DNA from: Bacillota bacterium
Lineage (GTDB): Bacteria > Bacillota > Clostridia > Christensenellales > Aristaeellaceae
Direction: 5' to 3'
NCBI GenBank assembly: GCA_023404345.1
Contig: JAEYCB010000047.1
Coordinates: 31,664 to 95,663, forward strand
DNA: 64,000 nucleotides
The position numbers were made by a program, and so were the translations under genes. Below, one piece after another: positions 1 to 6,636 of this stretch; the stretch's first letter is position 1; each line of letters begins with the position of its first letter. The notes below the pieces were generated by a model, which had not been told where the DNA came from, did no database searches, and saw only the letters and a list, made by a program, of their open reading frames with translations.

Positions 1-183
1 CAGCGCTACGGTCAGGCCGCTCAATGTTCCCATTTCGGGCGCCTCTGCCGGTGTAGCGGGGGTGAGCGGTGCCTCCCTGCCACCCAGCAGCAACCCTCCC
101 GACACGATCAATAGGGCCAGCAGCAGGCAGGCACGCAGTCTTTCCGTCTTTTTTATTACAATTTTATGTATCAAGCGACCCAT
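1..183 (-). CDS. Start of an exported protein of unknown function (cut by the window edge)
   Basis: Only the first 61 codons are inside the window. Reading starts at an ATG (181-183) eight bases after a strong AAAGGAGG site. The product begins with basic residues (MGRLIHKIVIKKTERLR), then a hydrophobic stretch of about 20 residues ending in a Gly-rich segment, then a Pro/Ala/Glu-rich linker. This is a signal peptide or N-terminal membrane anchor followed by an extracellular linker. Nothing beyond the linker is visible, so the domain that defines its function cannot be named. The frame stays open to base 1. Confidence 0.65.
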   Translation of the reverse strand, partial: MGRLIHKIVIKKTERLRACLLLALLIVSGGLLLGGREAPLTPATPAEAPEMGTLSGLTVAL

Positions 184-603
184 ACAGCATTCCTCCTTTA
201 CCCTTCTGGGAAGGATATGCGCTCATGTGCCAAAAAAGAGCCAGAACGGACAAGTGTTCCAATCTTCTGGAAACTGTTTGAAGGTTCTGCAGCTCGCTCC
301 CATAATGATTTATGAGCCGTCCGCCGGTTCCAGTTCACAAAACGAGGCTGCCTCAGACCCGTCGGTTTTTTTATGCAGCCCCGTATGTACTTTAGCAGAA
401 GTTTCCCACACTTTCCACATAGTTTTCCATGCAAAAAGCCCTTTTCCTGCCTAGAAAGGGTTTCGTATGTGGAAAACTCAACGACTGTATCCAAATGAAT
501 ATTAACTTTTCCACATATGGCTCAATTGTGGATTTTCAGGCCTCTTTCAAGGAGAAAATGTGGAAAACTTGAGGAAAAGCATGTCGTCTTTCAAACAAAT
601 CTA
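184..603. other. Gene-free stretch, 420 bp, with clustered TTTTCCACA motifs
   Basis: No convincing gene is seen here; short open frames lack ribosome sites and family resemblance. The left part is leader DNA for the gene at 1-183 and holds a weak CCAGAA/TTCTGG stem followed by a T run in the minus direction. The right part (402-567) holds the DnaA-box-like cluster listed separately. Confidence 0.6.
402..567. other. Cluster of DnaA-box-like 9-mers (TTTTCCACA)
   Basis: Three exact TTTTCCACA copies, one mismatch from the DnaA box TTATCCACA, lie at 468-476 (minus), 507-515 (plus) and 559-567 (minus). Weaker versions are at 402-410, 411-419 and 527-535. All are noncoding and AT-rich. This resembles a DnaA-binding or replication-related site. 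No dnaA, dnaN or rpmH gene is nearby, and the minus-strand bias of the window argues that the main origin lies elsewhere, so a titration or regulatory role is equally possible. Confidence 0.4.
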
Positions 604-987
604 TTACAGAATATTTTCCAGCGTAGCAAAATCACTGCTTTCCACTTCGCCCAAAGCGTCAATCACCTCATCCAACGCCCGCAGCGTCTCATCGCGCCAG
701 CGCTGCTCCAAAGCCGTGGACAAGTGCAGCATGGCGGAAGTAACGGCCCGCGTGTGATGATGCCCTATGAGGAAGTTTAGCCATCCGGCGTCATACTGCC
801 ACCGGGCATGCAGGTATGCCTGCTCATGTGCCGCCGAATCCATTCGGTTTTCCAACACCTCTGTACGCACTACATCCAGTGCATCCAGATATTCGCGTGC
901 CGTGTGCTGTTGGGTCAAATCTAGCCACAGTCCCAGGCTGAGGCACAGCGTCGTGAGCAGCACAATCAGCGTAACGGCCCGGCGCAT
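604..987 (-). CDS. DUF4363 family membrane-anchored protein
   Basis: The 127-residue product has one N-terminal hydrophobic segment (about residues 4-22) and a helical remainder rich in Glu, Asp and Ala with conserved-looking Trp residues. This matches the DUF4363 family, small clostridial proteins of unknown function encoded next to DUF421 proteins. The ATG at 985-987 overlaps the TAA of the upstream DUF421 gene and has GGAGG ten bases upstream, so translational coupling is likely. A GTG three codons earlier is possible but sits on the ribosome site. The pairing with DUF421 supports the call; the biochemical role is unknown. Confidence 0.7.
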   Translation of the reverse strand: MRRAVTLIVLLTTLCLSLGLWLDLTQQHTAREYLDALDVVRTEVLENRMDSAAHEQAYLHARWQYDAGWLNFLIGHHHTRAVTSAMLHLSTALEQRWRDETLRALDEVIDALGEVESSDFATLENIL

Positions 988-1709
988 TACCAGCACACCT
1001 CCTCAGGTTTCAGCGCATTGCTGTGAGCGGGCGGCGTTTCGCCAAAGCCATGAACAGTCATCTGTCCATCGGTGTCCAGATAACATAGAAGCACCTTGCG
1101 TACATCCTGATAACCCATCTTTTTCAACTGAGCGAGCAACCATTTCTCATCCTTGCCGCATAGCGGCAGGTTGTTCCGTTCCACCTTGCCATCCATCACC
1201 AAGGTCAGAGGAATGCCCTCATATTGCGTTTTCAGCCCCATGTCAGCAGGTGTGACGGGGCGCTGGCTTGACCGGGGAAAGACGCTTAGTTTTCCGCTGG
1301 TTTCCATAATGGCTGTACCCACGTCCGTGGGCGAGAGGATGCCGCCGGTGCGCAGCTCTTCCAGAAGATCATTGAGGTTAAAGCACAGCCGTTCCAGTGC
1401 TTTGGCATCGATCTTTCCCTGACGGATGACCACCGTAGGAGTGCCGCTGAAAAACGCGCGCATACGCTGGCTTTTGAGTGACAACAGAGTAAAAAGCTGA
1501 TGCAGCGTGACCGTAGCCGCCAATGGAATGATTCCGCGCCACAGCGGAATATCCAGGCTTTCCATGGGAGTGGAAGCCAAATCCGCGATCATGATGGCCA
1601 CCACCAGTTCGAAGGGCTGAAGCTGCCCCACCTGTCGCTTCCCCATCAGCCGCATGGCCAGCACAGCAAAGCACACCAGCACCAGGCTTCTGATATAAAT
1701 AGCAAGCAT
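987..1709 (-). CDS. DUF421 (YetF-like) membrane protein
   Basis: The 240-residue product starts with hydrophobic helices (about residues 5-25, 35-55 and 58-80), followed by a cytosolic region carrying the DUF421 signature: RLMGKRQVGQLQPFELVV near the start and a G-x-P-x-x-x-I/V-R-x-G-K segment (GTPTVVIRQGKID). B. subtilis YetF and related proteins share this plan. Members are often linked to sporulation or envelope stress, but the molecular function is not established. The gene is four bases from the BofC-like gene and overlaps the DUF4363 gene, giving a three-gene operon. Confidence 0.82.
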   Translation of the reverse strand: MLAIYIRSLVLVCFAVLAMRLMGKRQVGQLQPFELVVAIMIADLASTPMESLDIPLWRGIIPLAATVTLHQLFTLLSLKSQRMRAFFSGTPTVVIRQGKIDAKALERLCFNLNDLLEELRTGGILSPTDVGTAIMETSGKLSVFPRSSQRPVTPADMGLKTQYEGIPLTLVMDGKVERNNLPLCGKDEKWLLAQLKKMGYQDVRKVLLCYLDTDGQMTVHGFGETPPAHSNALKPEEVCW

Positions 1710-1712
1710 GGC

Positions 1713-2285
1713 TTATGACTCCACGCTTTCCAGCCACTGTTCCAGCTCCGAAAGCGTAGAGAACCCCATGCCGTGGCGCAGGTCCTCCTGTACGGCGCTG
1801 GGTAGGGCACTCAGCTCCAATGTCAGTTCATTCACCAGTGCCAGCCCATCTCCATATTTATTTTGAAACACGCAAAGCACGCCCGCACCATTGGGCATCA
1901 GCACCATGTGGTCCGGGCAGAACATATCCGGTTGCTGCTCCATTTTGATTAGCTTGGCCCCAAATTCGGTAATGCGCCATTCGGGATAAAGTGCCGCCAC
2001 CTCGTCCAGCGTCTTACCGTAAAGCTCGGCGGGGGCCGTAACCCGGCGGGTGACCACATGCTCGCAGCGCGTGTAGGTCAGGGTTTGCAATAGTTCGCAC
2101 CCTTCCGCCACGCGCGCTGCATCGCCCGCATCCACAGCCTGTGCCGGAGGCGTCTCACCTGGTGCGGTAGAGCTACCCGGCAGCAGCAGCGTGGCCGCAG
2201 CAATGGTCAATAGCACCGCTGCACTCAACAGCAAAAGAAGGGTGTTTCGTTTCAAGGGGTTGCGTTCAGCATTCCTGTCACTCAT
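1713..2285 (-). CDS. BofC C-terminal-domain-like exported protein
   Basis: The 190-residue product has a basic N-terminus, one transmembrane or signal segment (about 15-35), a Pro/Ala linker and a compact C-terminal domain. That domain carries LDEVAALYPEWRITEF, a DMFCPDHMVL segment and a GMGFSTLSELEQWLE ending, which resemble the C-terminal domain of BofC, the intermembrane regulator of SpoIVB signalling in B. subtilis sporulation. The N-terminal BofC domain is not evident. AAAGGAG precedes the ATG. First gene of the operon with DUF421 and DUF4363. A sporulation-linked role is an inference from the domain. Confidence 0.65.
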   Translation of the reverse strand: MSDRNAERNPLKRNTLLLLLSAAVLLTIAAATLLLPGSSTAPGETPPAQAVDAGDAARVAEGCELLQTLTYTRCEHVVTRRVTAPAELYGKTLDEVAALYPEWRITEFGAKLIKMEQQPDMFCPDHMVLMPNGAGVLCVFQNKYGDGLALVNELTLELSALPSAVQEDLRHGMGFSTLSELEQWLESVES

Positions 2286-2305
2286 AGGGCGCGCTCCTTT
2301 ACGGC

Positions 2306-2335
2306 ATGATAGGAGCAGTATGCCCGGACAGGCAA
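2306..2335 (-). promoter_or_regulatory. Promoter of the BofC-like/DUF421/DUF4363 operon
   Basis: TTGCCT (2330-2335) and TATCAT (2306-2311) are separated by 18 bp on the minus strand, just upstream of the first gene. The gap to the family 2 glycosidase stop at 2365 holds nothing else. Confidence 0.55.
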
Positions 2336-2364
2336 TTTTTCATGTCAGGAAAAAGGGCAAGCCA

Positions 2365-4095
2365 TCACGTTCTGGGCGACGCTTCTTTCAGGCGGCCGTT
2401 AAGCTCCCGCACGTCCTCAGCATCCAGCTTGACAACTCGTCTGTCATAAGTCACCAGGCCATTGAGTTCATCCTCCACGTCGCTGAGCTGCGTATAAACT
2501 GCTGCGCACAGTCCCCGCGGCACGGCAGGCAGAATCTCTCGCTCATAGAGGTGGGCAAAATCCCGCCAGAGCGCAGCGGCGTTTGGCAGGCGGCGGTAAC
2601 CATAATCCTTTTGATTAAAGCAATGGCCATCCACGCGCAGATTATAGCCCCCAAACTCACTCAGAGCCAGCGCACGGCCGCGCCGGTCGCGCTGGAAGCG
2701 AAAGGGCTTGAAATATACATGCAGGCTTCGCAAATCGCCCGCGCCCTGATCATGCCAGCCGCTGGCCGGGTCCACGGGGCGGGTGGGGTCCAAAGCACGC
2801 AAGCGCGCCATCACACGAGTGCTATCAAACTGTCCCCAGCCTTCGTTGAACGGCACCCACAGCACCACGCTGGGCGCGTTGAAAAGCTGGTCCACCATCT
2901 CTTCCAACTCGTCCATATATTCGGCGCGCCCCTGAGAGGAGGCCCGTGCAAATGCACGATAACAGTTATCGCGCCGGTGCAAACCGGTGATCAGTGGCAG
3001 GGTGATGGTGGAAAAGCGGTATTTCCCACCGCCGGAGGGCATGTCCTGCCACACCAGCATGCCCAGACGGTCACAATGATAGTACCAGCGCATAGGCTCG
3101 ACCTTGATGTGCTTACGCAGCATATTGAAACCCATGGCTTTGGCAGTTTGAATATCGTAGATGAGCGCTTCGTCGCTGGGAGCAGTATACAGGCCGTCGG
3201 GCCAGTAGCCCTGATCCAGCAGGCCGCTTTGAAAATACGGCTCGCCGTTCAAAAACAGACGTTTCACTCCACCGCAGTCTGCCCGCACCTCGACTTTGCG
3301 CATACCGAAGTAGCTTTCTACCCGGTCCTCGCCCATGGTGACGGACAAATCGTACAGGAAAGGGTCCTCCGGACTCCAAGCGCGGAAATCCGGCATGGGA
3401 ATCCGTGCCGGCTCTCCACTGGTAAAGGGCACAGTCCGACCATCCACGGTCGCTTCACACTGCAGGGGTTGGGCGCAGCGCACCGTTACTTCCACCGCTG
3501 ACTGGTCAAACAGCGGCACAATGCGCAGTCCTTCGATATAGCGCCCGGGCACCGCCTCCATCCATACCGTTTGCCATATGCCGCTCTGCGGTGTGTACCA
3601 GATGCCGCCGCGCCGGGTCTTCTGCTTGCCACGGCTGTGAAAGCTCGCGTCCGTATCGTCATGCACGCGTACCGTAAGGGTATTATGTGTGCCCAGCGCC
3701 TCTGTCGCATCCAGCGCAAAAGCGTTGTAGCCACACGTGTGCCGTCCCAGCAGCACACCGTTCAGATACACGGCAGCCTCCTGGTCCACTGCACCAAAAT
3801 GCAGTAGAAGCCGCCCATTCTGTGGGATAAATCCTTGCGGCACATTCACTTCACGGCGATACCACAGCGTCTGCCCCGGCCCAAGGGTACGGCCTACGCC
3901 ACTCAGAGCGCTTTCGGGTGAAAAAGGCACCAAAATCATTCCATCCCAGCGCTGGGGCGGTTCGTCATTGTCGGTAATAGCATATTCCCAAGGGCCATTG
4001 AGATTAAGATAACTGGCACGCCGCATCTGCGGGCGTGGATATTCTGTGAGGATGCGGTTCTTGTCCAAATGTTCACCCCAGGGGGTTGTCAGCAT
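2365..4095 (-). CDS. Glycoside hydrolase family 2 protein (beta-galactosidase/glucuronidase type)
   Basis: The 576-residue product has the family 2 order: sugar-binding jelly roll (about 30-190, with LNLNGPWEYAI and WYRREVNVP), an Ig-like domain, then a TIM barrel. The acid/base NEGW lies near residue 416 and the nucleophile EFGGY near residue 480. LRKHIKVEPMRWYYHCDRLG is the usual barrel start. No signal peptide is present, so it is cytosolic and acts on imported oligosaccharides. It is short for family 2 and closest in plan to cytosolic glucuronidase/galactosidase-like enzymes; the sugar cannot be read. The start is the second ATG, because GGAGGATGCCTA precedes it directly. Confidence 0.85.
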   Translation of the reverse strand: MLTTPWGEHLDKNRILTEYPRPQMRRASYLNLNGPWEYAITDNDEPPQRWDGMILVPFSPESALSGVGRTLGPGQTLWYRREVNVPQGFIPQNGRLLLHFGAVDQEAAVYLNGVLLGRHTCGYNAFALDATEALGTHNTLTVRVHDDTDASFHSRGKQKTRRGGIWYTPQSGIWQTVWMEAVPGRYIEGLRIVPLFDQSAVEVTVRCAQPLQCEATVDGRTVPFTSGEPARIPMPDFRAWSPEDPFLYDLSVTMGEDRVESYFGMRKVEVRADCGGVKRLFLNGEPYFQSGLLDQGYWPDGLYTAPSDEALIYDIQTAKAMGFNMLRKHIKVEPMRWYYHCDRLGMLVWQDMPSGGGKYRFSTITLPLITGLHRRDNCYRAFARASSQGRAEYMDELEEMVDQLFNAPSVVLWVPFNEGWGQFDSTRVMARLRALDPTRPVDPASGWHDQGAGDLRSLHVYFKPFRFQRDRRGRALALSEFGGYNLRVDGHCFNQKDYGYRRLPNAAALWRDFAHLYEREILPAVPRGLCAAVYTQLSDVEDELNGLVTYDRRVVKLDAEDVRELNGRLKEASPRT

Positions 4096-4239
4096 TAGGC
4101 ATCCTCCTTCCTGCATTGATCATACCGCTTCATGCGCAGCATCTGGTCCGTCAATCCAACCAAAACCGACGGCCTCCATGCACGGCAGTCGAGCTTATCC
4201 ATTTCAAAACAGTTTTTTCCTTATTTTTATGCCATGGCT

Positions 4240-4268
4240 ATTATATCACCTTGTCCGTCTGCGCACAA
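4240..4268 (-). promoter_or_regulatory. Promoter of the family 2 glycosidase gene
   Basis: TTGTGC (4263-4268), a 17-bp spacer and a perfect TATAAT (4240-4245) lie on the minus strand. They imply a leader of about 140 bases before the ATG at 4095. Confidence 0.5.
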
Positions 4269-4286
4269 TCAGACGCAGGCCAAAAA

Positions 4287-4305
4287 CCCCGGCCTACGGC
4301 CGGGG
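4287..4305. terminator. GC hairpin in the 4.1-4.5 kb gap
   Basis: CCCCGGCC and GGCCGGGG form a perfect 8-bp stem with a TAC loop, with A-rich DNA on both sides. It lies between the end of the ROK gene and the glycosidase promoter, one of three hairpins in this gap. Confidence 0.45.
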
Positions 4306-4415
4306 ACAGACGGGCAAAAAAATATCGGAGGCTTAATGGTCCCAAAAAGAATTGGTATTGCCCGGCTTTGGCGGGCAGGACATTTGCGCCCTCAGGCGTA
4401 AACACAGCGTGCCAA

Positions 4416-4440
4416 AAAAGCTCGCCTGCGGCGATCTTTT
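4416..4440. repeat. Palindromic repeat, copy 1 (AAAAGCTCGCC type)
   Basis: AAAAGCTCGCC-TGC-GGCGATCTTTT is nearly the same as the perfect palindrome at 21078-21102. On the minus strand it reads as a stem followed by a T run, so it can act as terminator of the ROK gene. It is probably a dispersed terminator-like repeat. Confidence 0.55.
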
Positions 4441-4449
4441 CTGCCATAC

Positions 4450-4483
4450 TTCCATTCCCCCGGCCTGTGCCGGGGGAATGGAA
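4450..4483 (-). terminator. Strong hairpin after the ROK gene
   Basis: Arms of 15 bp (TTCCATTCCCCCGGC and its complement) are perfectly paired around a CTGT loop, nine bases after the ROK stop codon. There is no T tract of its own; the copy-1 palindrome 10 bp further on supplies one. Confidence 0.55.
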
Positions 4484-4491
4484 GTGTATCA

Positions 4492-5859
4492 TTAACCAAT
4501 CTGGGGCAGGCTCGCGGCAGCCACGCTCTGACCTACACGACGGCTCTTTTCATCGGGCAAGTTCACTTGCATCTTCAGTTCAGGGTATTCGCTGCGCAGC
4601 ACCTCCTGGGCTTTAGCCAACACCAGATCTCCGCCCTCTCCGCTGGTGACGCGGCCCATAAGCAATACGTGGTTGATATCATAGAACATGGCATAGAAGG
4701 CCAGCGTATAGCCCAAATACACGCCGATCGTCTCGTAGATGGCGCGCGCGCCCTCATCGCCCTGCTGCATTTTGCCCTGCACCACCTTGAGCTTTTCGGC
4801 GGGGCTGAGAGCGGAATCCAGCTCAATGCCTGCAGCAGGCGCAAGTTTGATGACCGCATCCTGCGAGAAATACTTCACGCCACAGCCAATGTCGCCGCTC
4901 CACTCATCCACCATGGCGTCCGGGGCCAGATCGCAGGGCACGAAGGCGAGCTCGTTGAGCCAGCCCGTGATGTTGCCCTTGGTATCCACATACCCGCCGG
5001 CTTCGCTGGTGCCCATGGCAATACCCAAAATGCCATCTTCACCCAAGCTCATGGCGCCGGCCAGCGCGGTCACATCGCCATCGTTGCACACGGTCAGGGG
5101 TACATCCCCGATCTCCTTTGCGGCGCGGATATAGATATCCTTGACATACTTTTCATAATCTTCCGCGCCCACTTTGAGAAACAGCGACGCGCTCATGGTG
5201 TGGTTGTTGATATATACGCCCGCGCTGCTCACGCCGATCGCATCTACTCGCGGCATTTTGGAGGCAGCAGTCTTCATAGCGCTGACGATTCCATCGAAAT
5301 GATATGCGGGATCAGACTGGGTCTTAGGGAACCAGACGACCTCCTCGCTATAGACGCTTTCACCGTTGATAACGGCAGACACCTTACGGTCACTTCCACC
5401 CGCATCAAAGCCAATGCGGCAGCCATCCAGATGGCGGCCAATAGGAGCAGAGGCATCCTTGCGCTGCGGAGCTTCAGCAGGCGTGGCGGCGTAATGTACT
5501 TCGAAATCATGTTCGTAAACATGCGCCATGAAGTTTGCGTCAAAGGCGCGCGCACCGCCCTCGCGGTACTGTCCCTTCACGCCTTCGTACACAGCTTTGC
5601 TTCCTGCGATGGTCACGCGGAAGCCGCCATATACCCACAGCATGCTTTTCACCATGCGCTCCACCATACGCAGGTTAAGCGCGTCATCCTCCCCCTCCGG
5701 AAGGATGTGCATATCGTGCGTGGCAACCAACCCATCATTGCGTTCCACCGCAATGCGGATTTCCGGCCCTTTTTCCGCGCGTGCGGCAAAGGCTTGCAGT
5801 CCCCGATAGATGGGGGTAAAAGCCGGGTCGAGCGGAGCCGTTACTTTCATTTTATCCAT
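4492..5859 (-). CDS. ROK-fold protein with an extra N-terminal domain
   Basis: The 455-residue product carries ROK/ASKHA nucleotide-binding motifs in its C-terminal two thirds: phosphate-1 loop GFDAGGSDRK (about 151-160), VCNDGDVTALAGA (about 257) and phosphate-2 loop GIAMGTSEAGGYV (about 280). These point to a sugar kinase-type enzyme. The usual ROK zinc motif CxCGxxGC is absent; the matching region reads GDIGCGVKYFSQ. About 150 residues precede the kinase core and have no recognised motif. No DNA-binding helix-turn-helix was seen, so it is not a standard ROK repressor. Start follows GGGAGG with good spacing. Confidence 0.7.
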   Translation of the reverse strand: MDKMKVTAPLDPAFTPIYRGLQAFAARAEKGPEIRIAVERNDGLVATHDMHILPEGEDDALNLRMVERMVKSMLWVYGGFRVTIAGSKAVYEGVKGQYREGGARAFDANFMAHVYEHDFEVHYAATPAEAPQRKDASAPIGRHLDGCRIGFDAGGSDRKVSAVINGESVYSEEVVWFPKTQSDPAYHFDGIVSAMKTAASKMPRVDAIGVSSAGVYINNHTMSASLFLKVGAEDYEKYVKDIYIRAAKEIGDVPLTVCNDGDVTALAGAMSLGEDGILGIAMGTSEAGGYVDTKGNITGWLNELAFVPCDLAPDAMVDEWSGDIGCGVKYFSQDAVIKLAPAAGIELDSALSPAEKLKVVQGKMQQGDEGARAIYETIGVYLGYTLAFYAMFYDINHVLLMGRVTSGEGGDLVLAKAQEVLRSEYPELKMQVNLPDEKSRRVGQSVAAASLPQIG

Positions 5860-5894
5860 GTTTTCGTGCCTCCCAATTCATCAAATAAGTATGT

Positions 5895-5924
5895 TGTATT
5901 TCTTTGTATTTCTTTGTATTTCTT
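5895..5924. repeat. Three tandem 10-bp repeats in the ROK leader
   Basis: TTGTATTTCT occurs three times without interruption. It lies between the predicted transcription start (near 5935) and the ribosome site of the ROK gene. Ten-base phasing puts the copies on one face of the DNA, as for a cooperative regulator, but an RNA role is also possible. Confidence 0.6.
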
Positions 5925-5941
5925 TTATACCTTCAATTAAC

Positions 5942-5970
5942 ATTATATCGTATTATTCTTTTCTTGTCCA
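5942..5970 (-). promoter_or_regulatory. Promoter of the ROK gene
   Basis: TGGACA (5965-5970), a 17-bp spacer and TATAAT (5942-5947) on the minus strand. Confidence 0.65.
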
Positions 5971-5986
5971 TCCCCTTGACAATAAG

Positions 5987-6024
5987 AAAAGCCCGACACC
6001 TTTTCAAAGGCATCGGACTTTTTA
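5987..6024 (-). terminator. Terminator after the small anchored protein gene
   Basis: An AAAAGYCCGA...TCGGRCTTTTT stem with inner CCTTT/AAAGG pairing overlaps the last bases of the gene at 6022-6471. A-rich and T-rich flanks allow action in both directions. Confidence 0.6.
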
Positions 6025-6471
6025 AAACGGCAGCCAATCCAGCCGCCATAATACACATCCAACGGCAGTCAATGCAGCCAACGCGCTCAGACATACCCAG
6101 CGTGTGCGCCTGCGTGTTGGAGCAGGCAGGACCATCTCCAGAGGCACAGGCACAGGTACGGGCATCTGATCCGTAGGCACAGCGTCCTCGTCATTCTCCT
6201 CCAGCTCCTCCGCGTCACCGGAGGCTTCCGCCTGCAACCAGTCCAAATTTTCCCACAATCGATCCAGCTCATCAGCGTGTTCAGGCGGACTTTGCCGTAC
6301 CGAAGCAGGTCTGGGTGCAAACACAGGGGGATGCATCAGAGGCGAACTGCTTACCTGCACTGGGGCGACAGCATGTTTTTCCACAGCAGAAACCGTCCAG
6401 GGCGCATCCGGGCGAAGCAGGCTGTCTGCGCGCATGGGTTTAAGCAGCGCGCTGCCCTGTATCTGTGGCAT
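6022..6471 (-). CDS. Small C-terminally anchored protein of unknown function
   Basis: I do not recognise a family. The 149-residue product has a soluble, Pro- and acidic-rich body including an EELEENDEDAVP segment, then a basic patch (TRRRTRW) and one transmembrane helix at the extreme C-terminus (WVCLSALAALTAVGCVLW). This is a tail-anchored layout with the body in the cytosol. The start at 6471 follows GGAGG; an ATG 17 codons earlier lies inside the promoter and cannot be used. It is a single-gene unit between PFOR and the ROK gene. Confidence 0.55.
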   Translation of the reverse strand: MPQIQGSALLKPMRADSLLRPDAPWTVSAVEKHAVAPVQVSSSPLMHPPVFAPRPASVRQSPPEHADELDRLWENLDWLQAEASGDAEELEENDEDAVPTDQMPVPVPVPLEMVLPAPTRRRTRWVCLSALAALTAVGCVLWRLDWLPF

Positions 6472-6502
6472 TCCTCCAGCCTCCTCCTGTCCTGATAGGT
6501 TC

Positions 6503-6531
6503 ATTATACCATAATTACGCATGGATGTCTT
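6503..6531 (-). promoter_or_regulatory. Promoter of the small anchored protein gene
   Basis: AAGACA (6526-6531), 17 bp, TATAAT (6503-6508) on the minus strand. The -10 box is perfect and the -35 is weak. Confidence 0.5.
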
Positions 6532-6603
6532 TGACCATTTACGCGTTTTTTTGACGAATCATTCGAAATAGACACATCTGCTGCGAAAACCATTTACGCC
6601 AAA

Positions 6604-6625
6604 GGGCCGCCCCGAAGGGCGACCC
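6604..6625 (-). terminator. Hairpin after the PFOR gene
   Basis: A 9-bp stem (one G-U pair in RNA) with a TTCG tetraloop lies 12 bases past the PFOR stop. It is followed by only three T residues. Confidence 0.55.
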
Positions 6626-6636
6626 CGGAAAAGCGA

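Noticed and set aside
300..380. T-box or attenuator leader of the gene at 1-183
   Set aside because: AACTGGAACCGGCGG only faintly resembles a T-box core, and no convincing terminator pairs with it.
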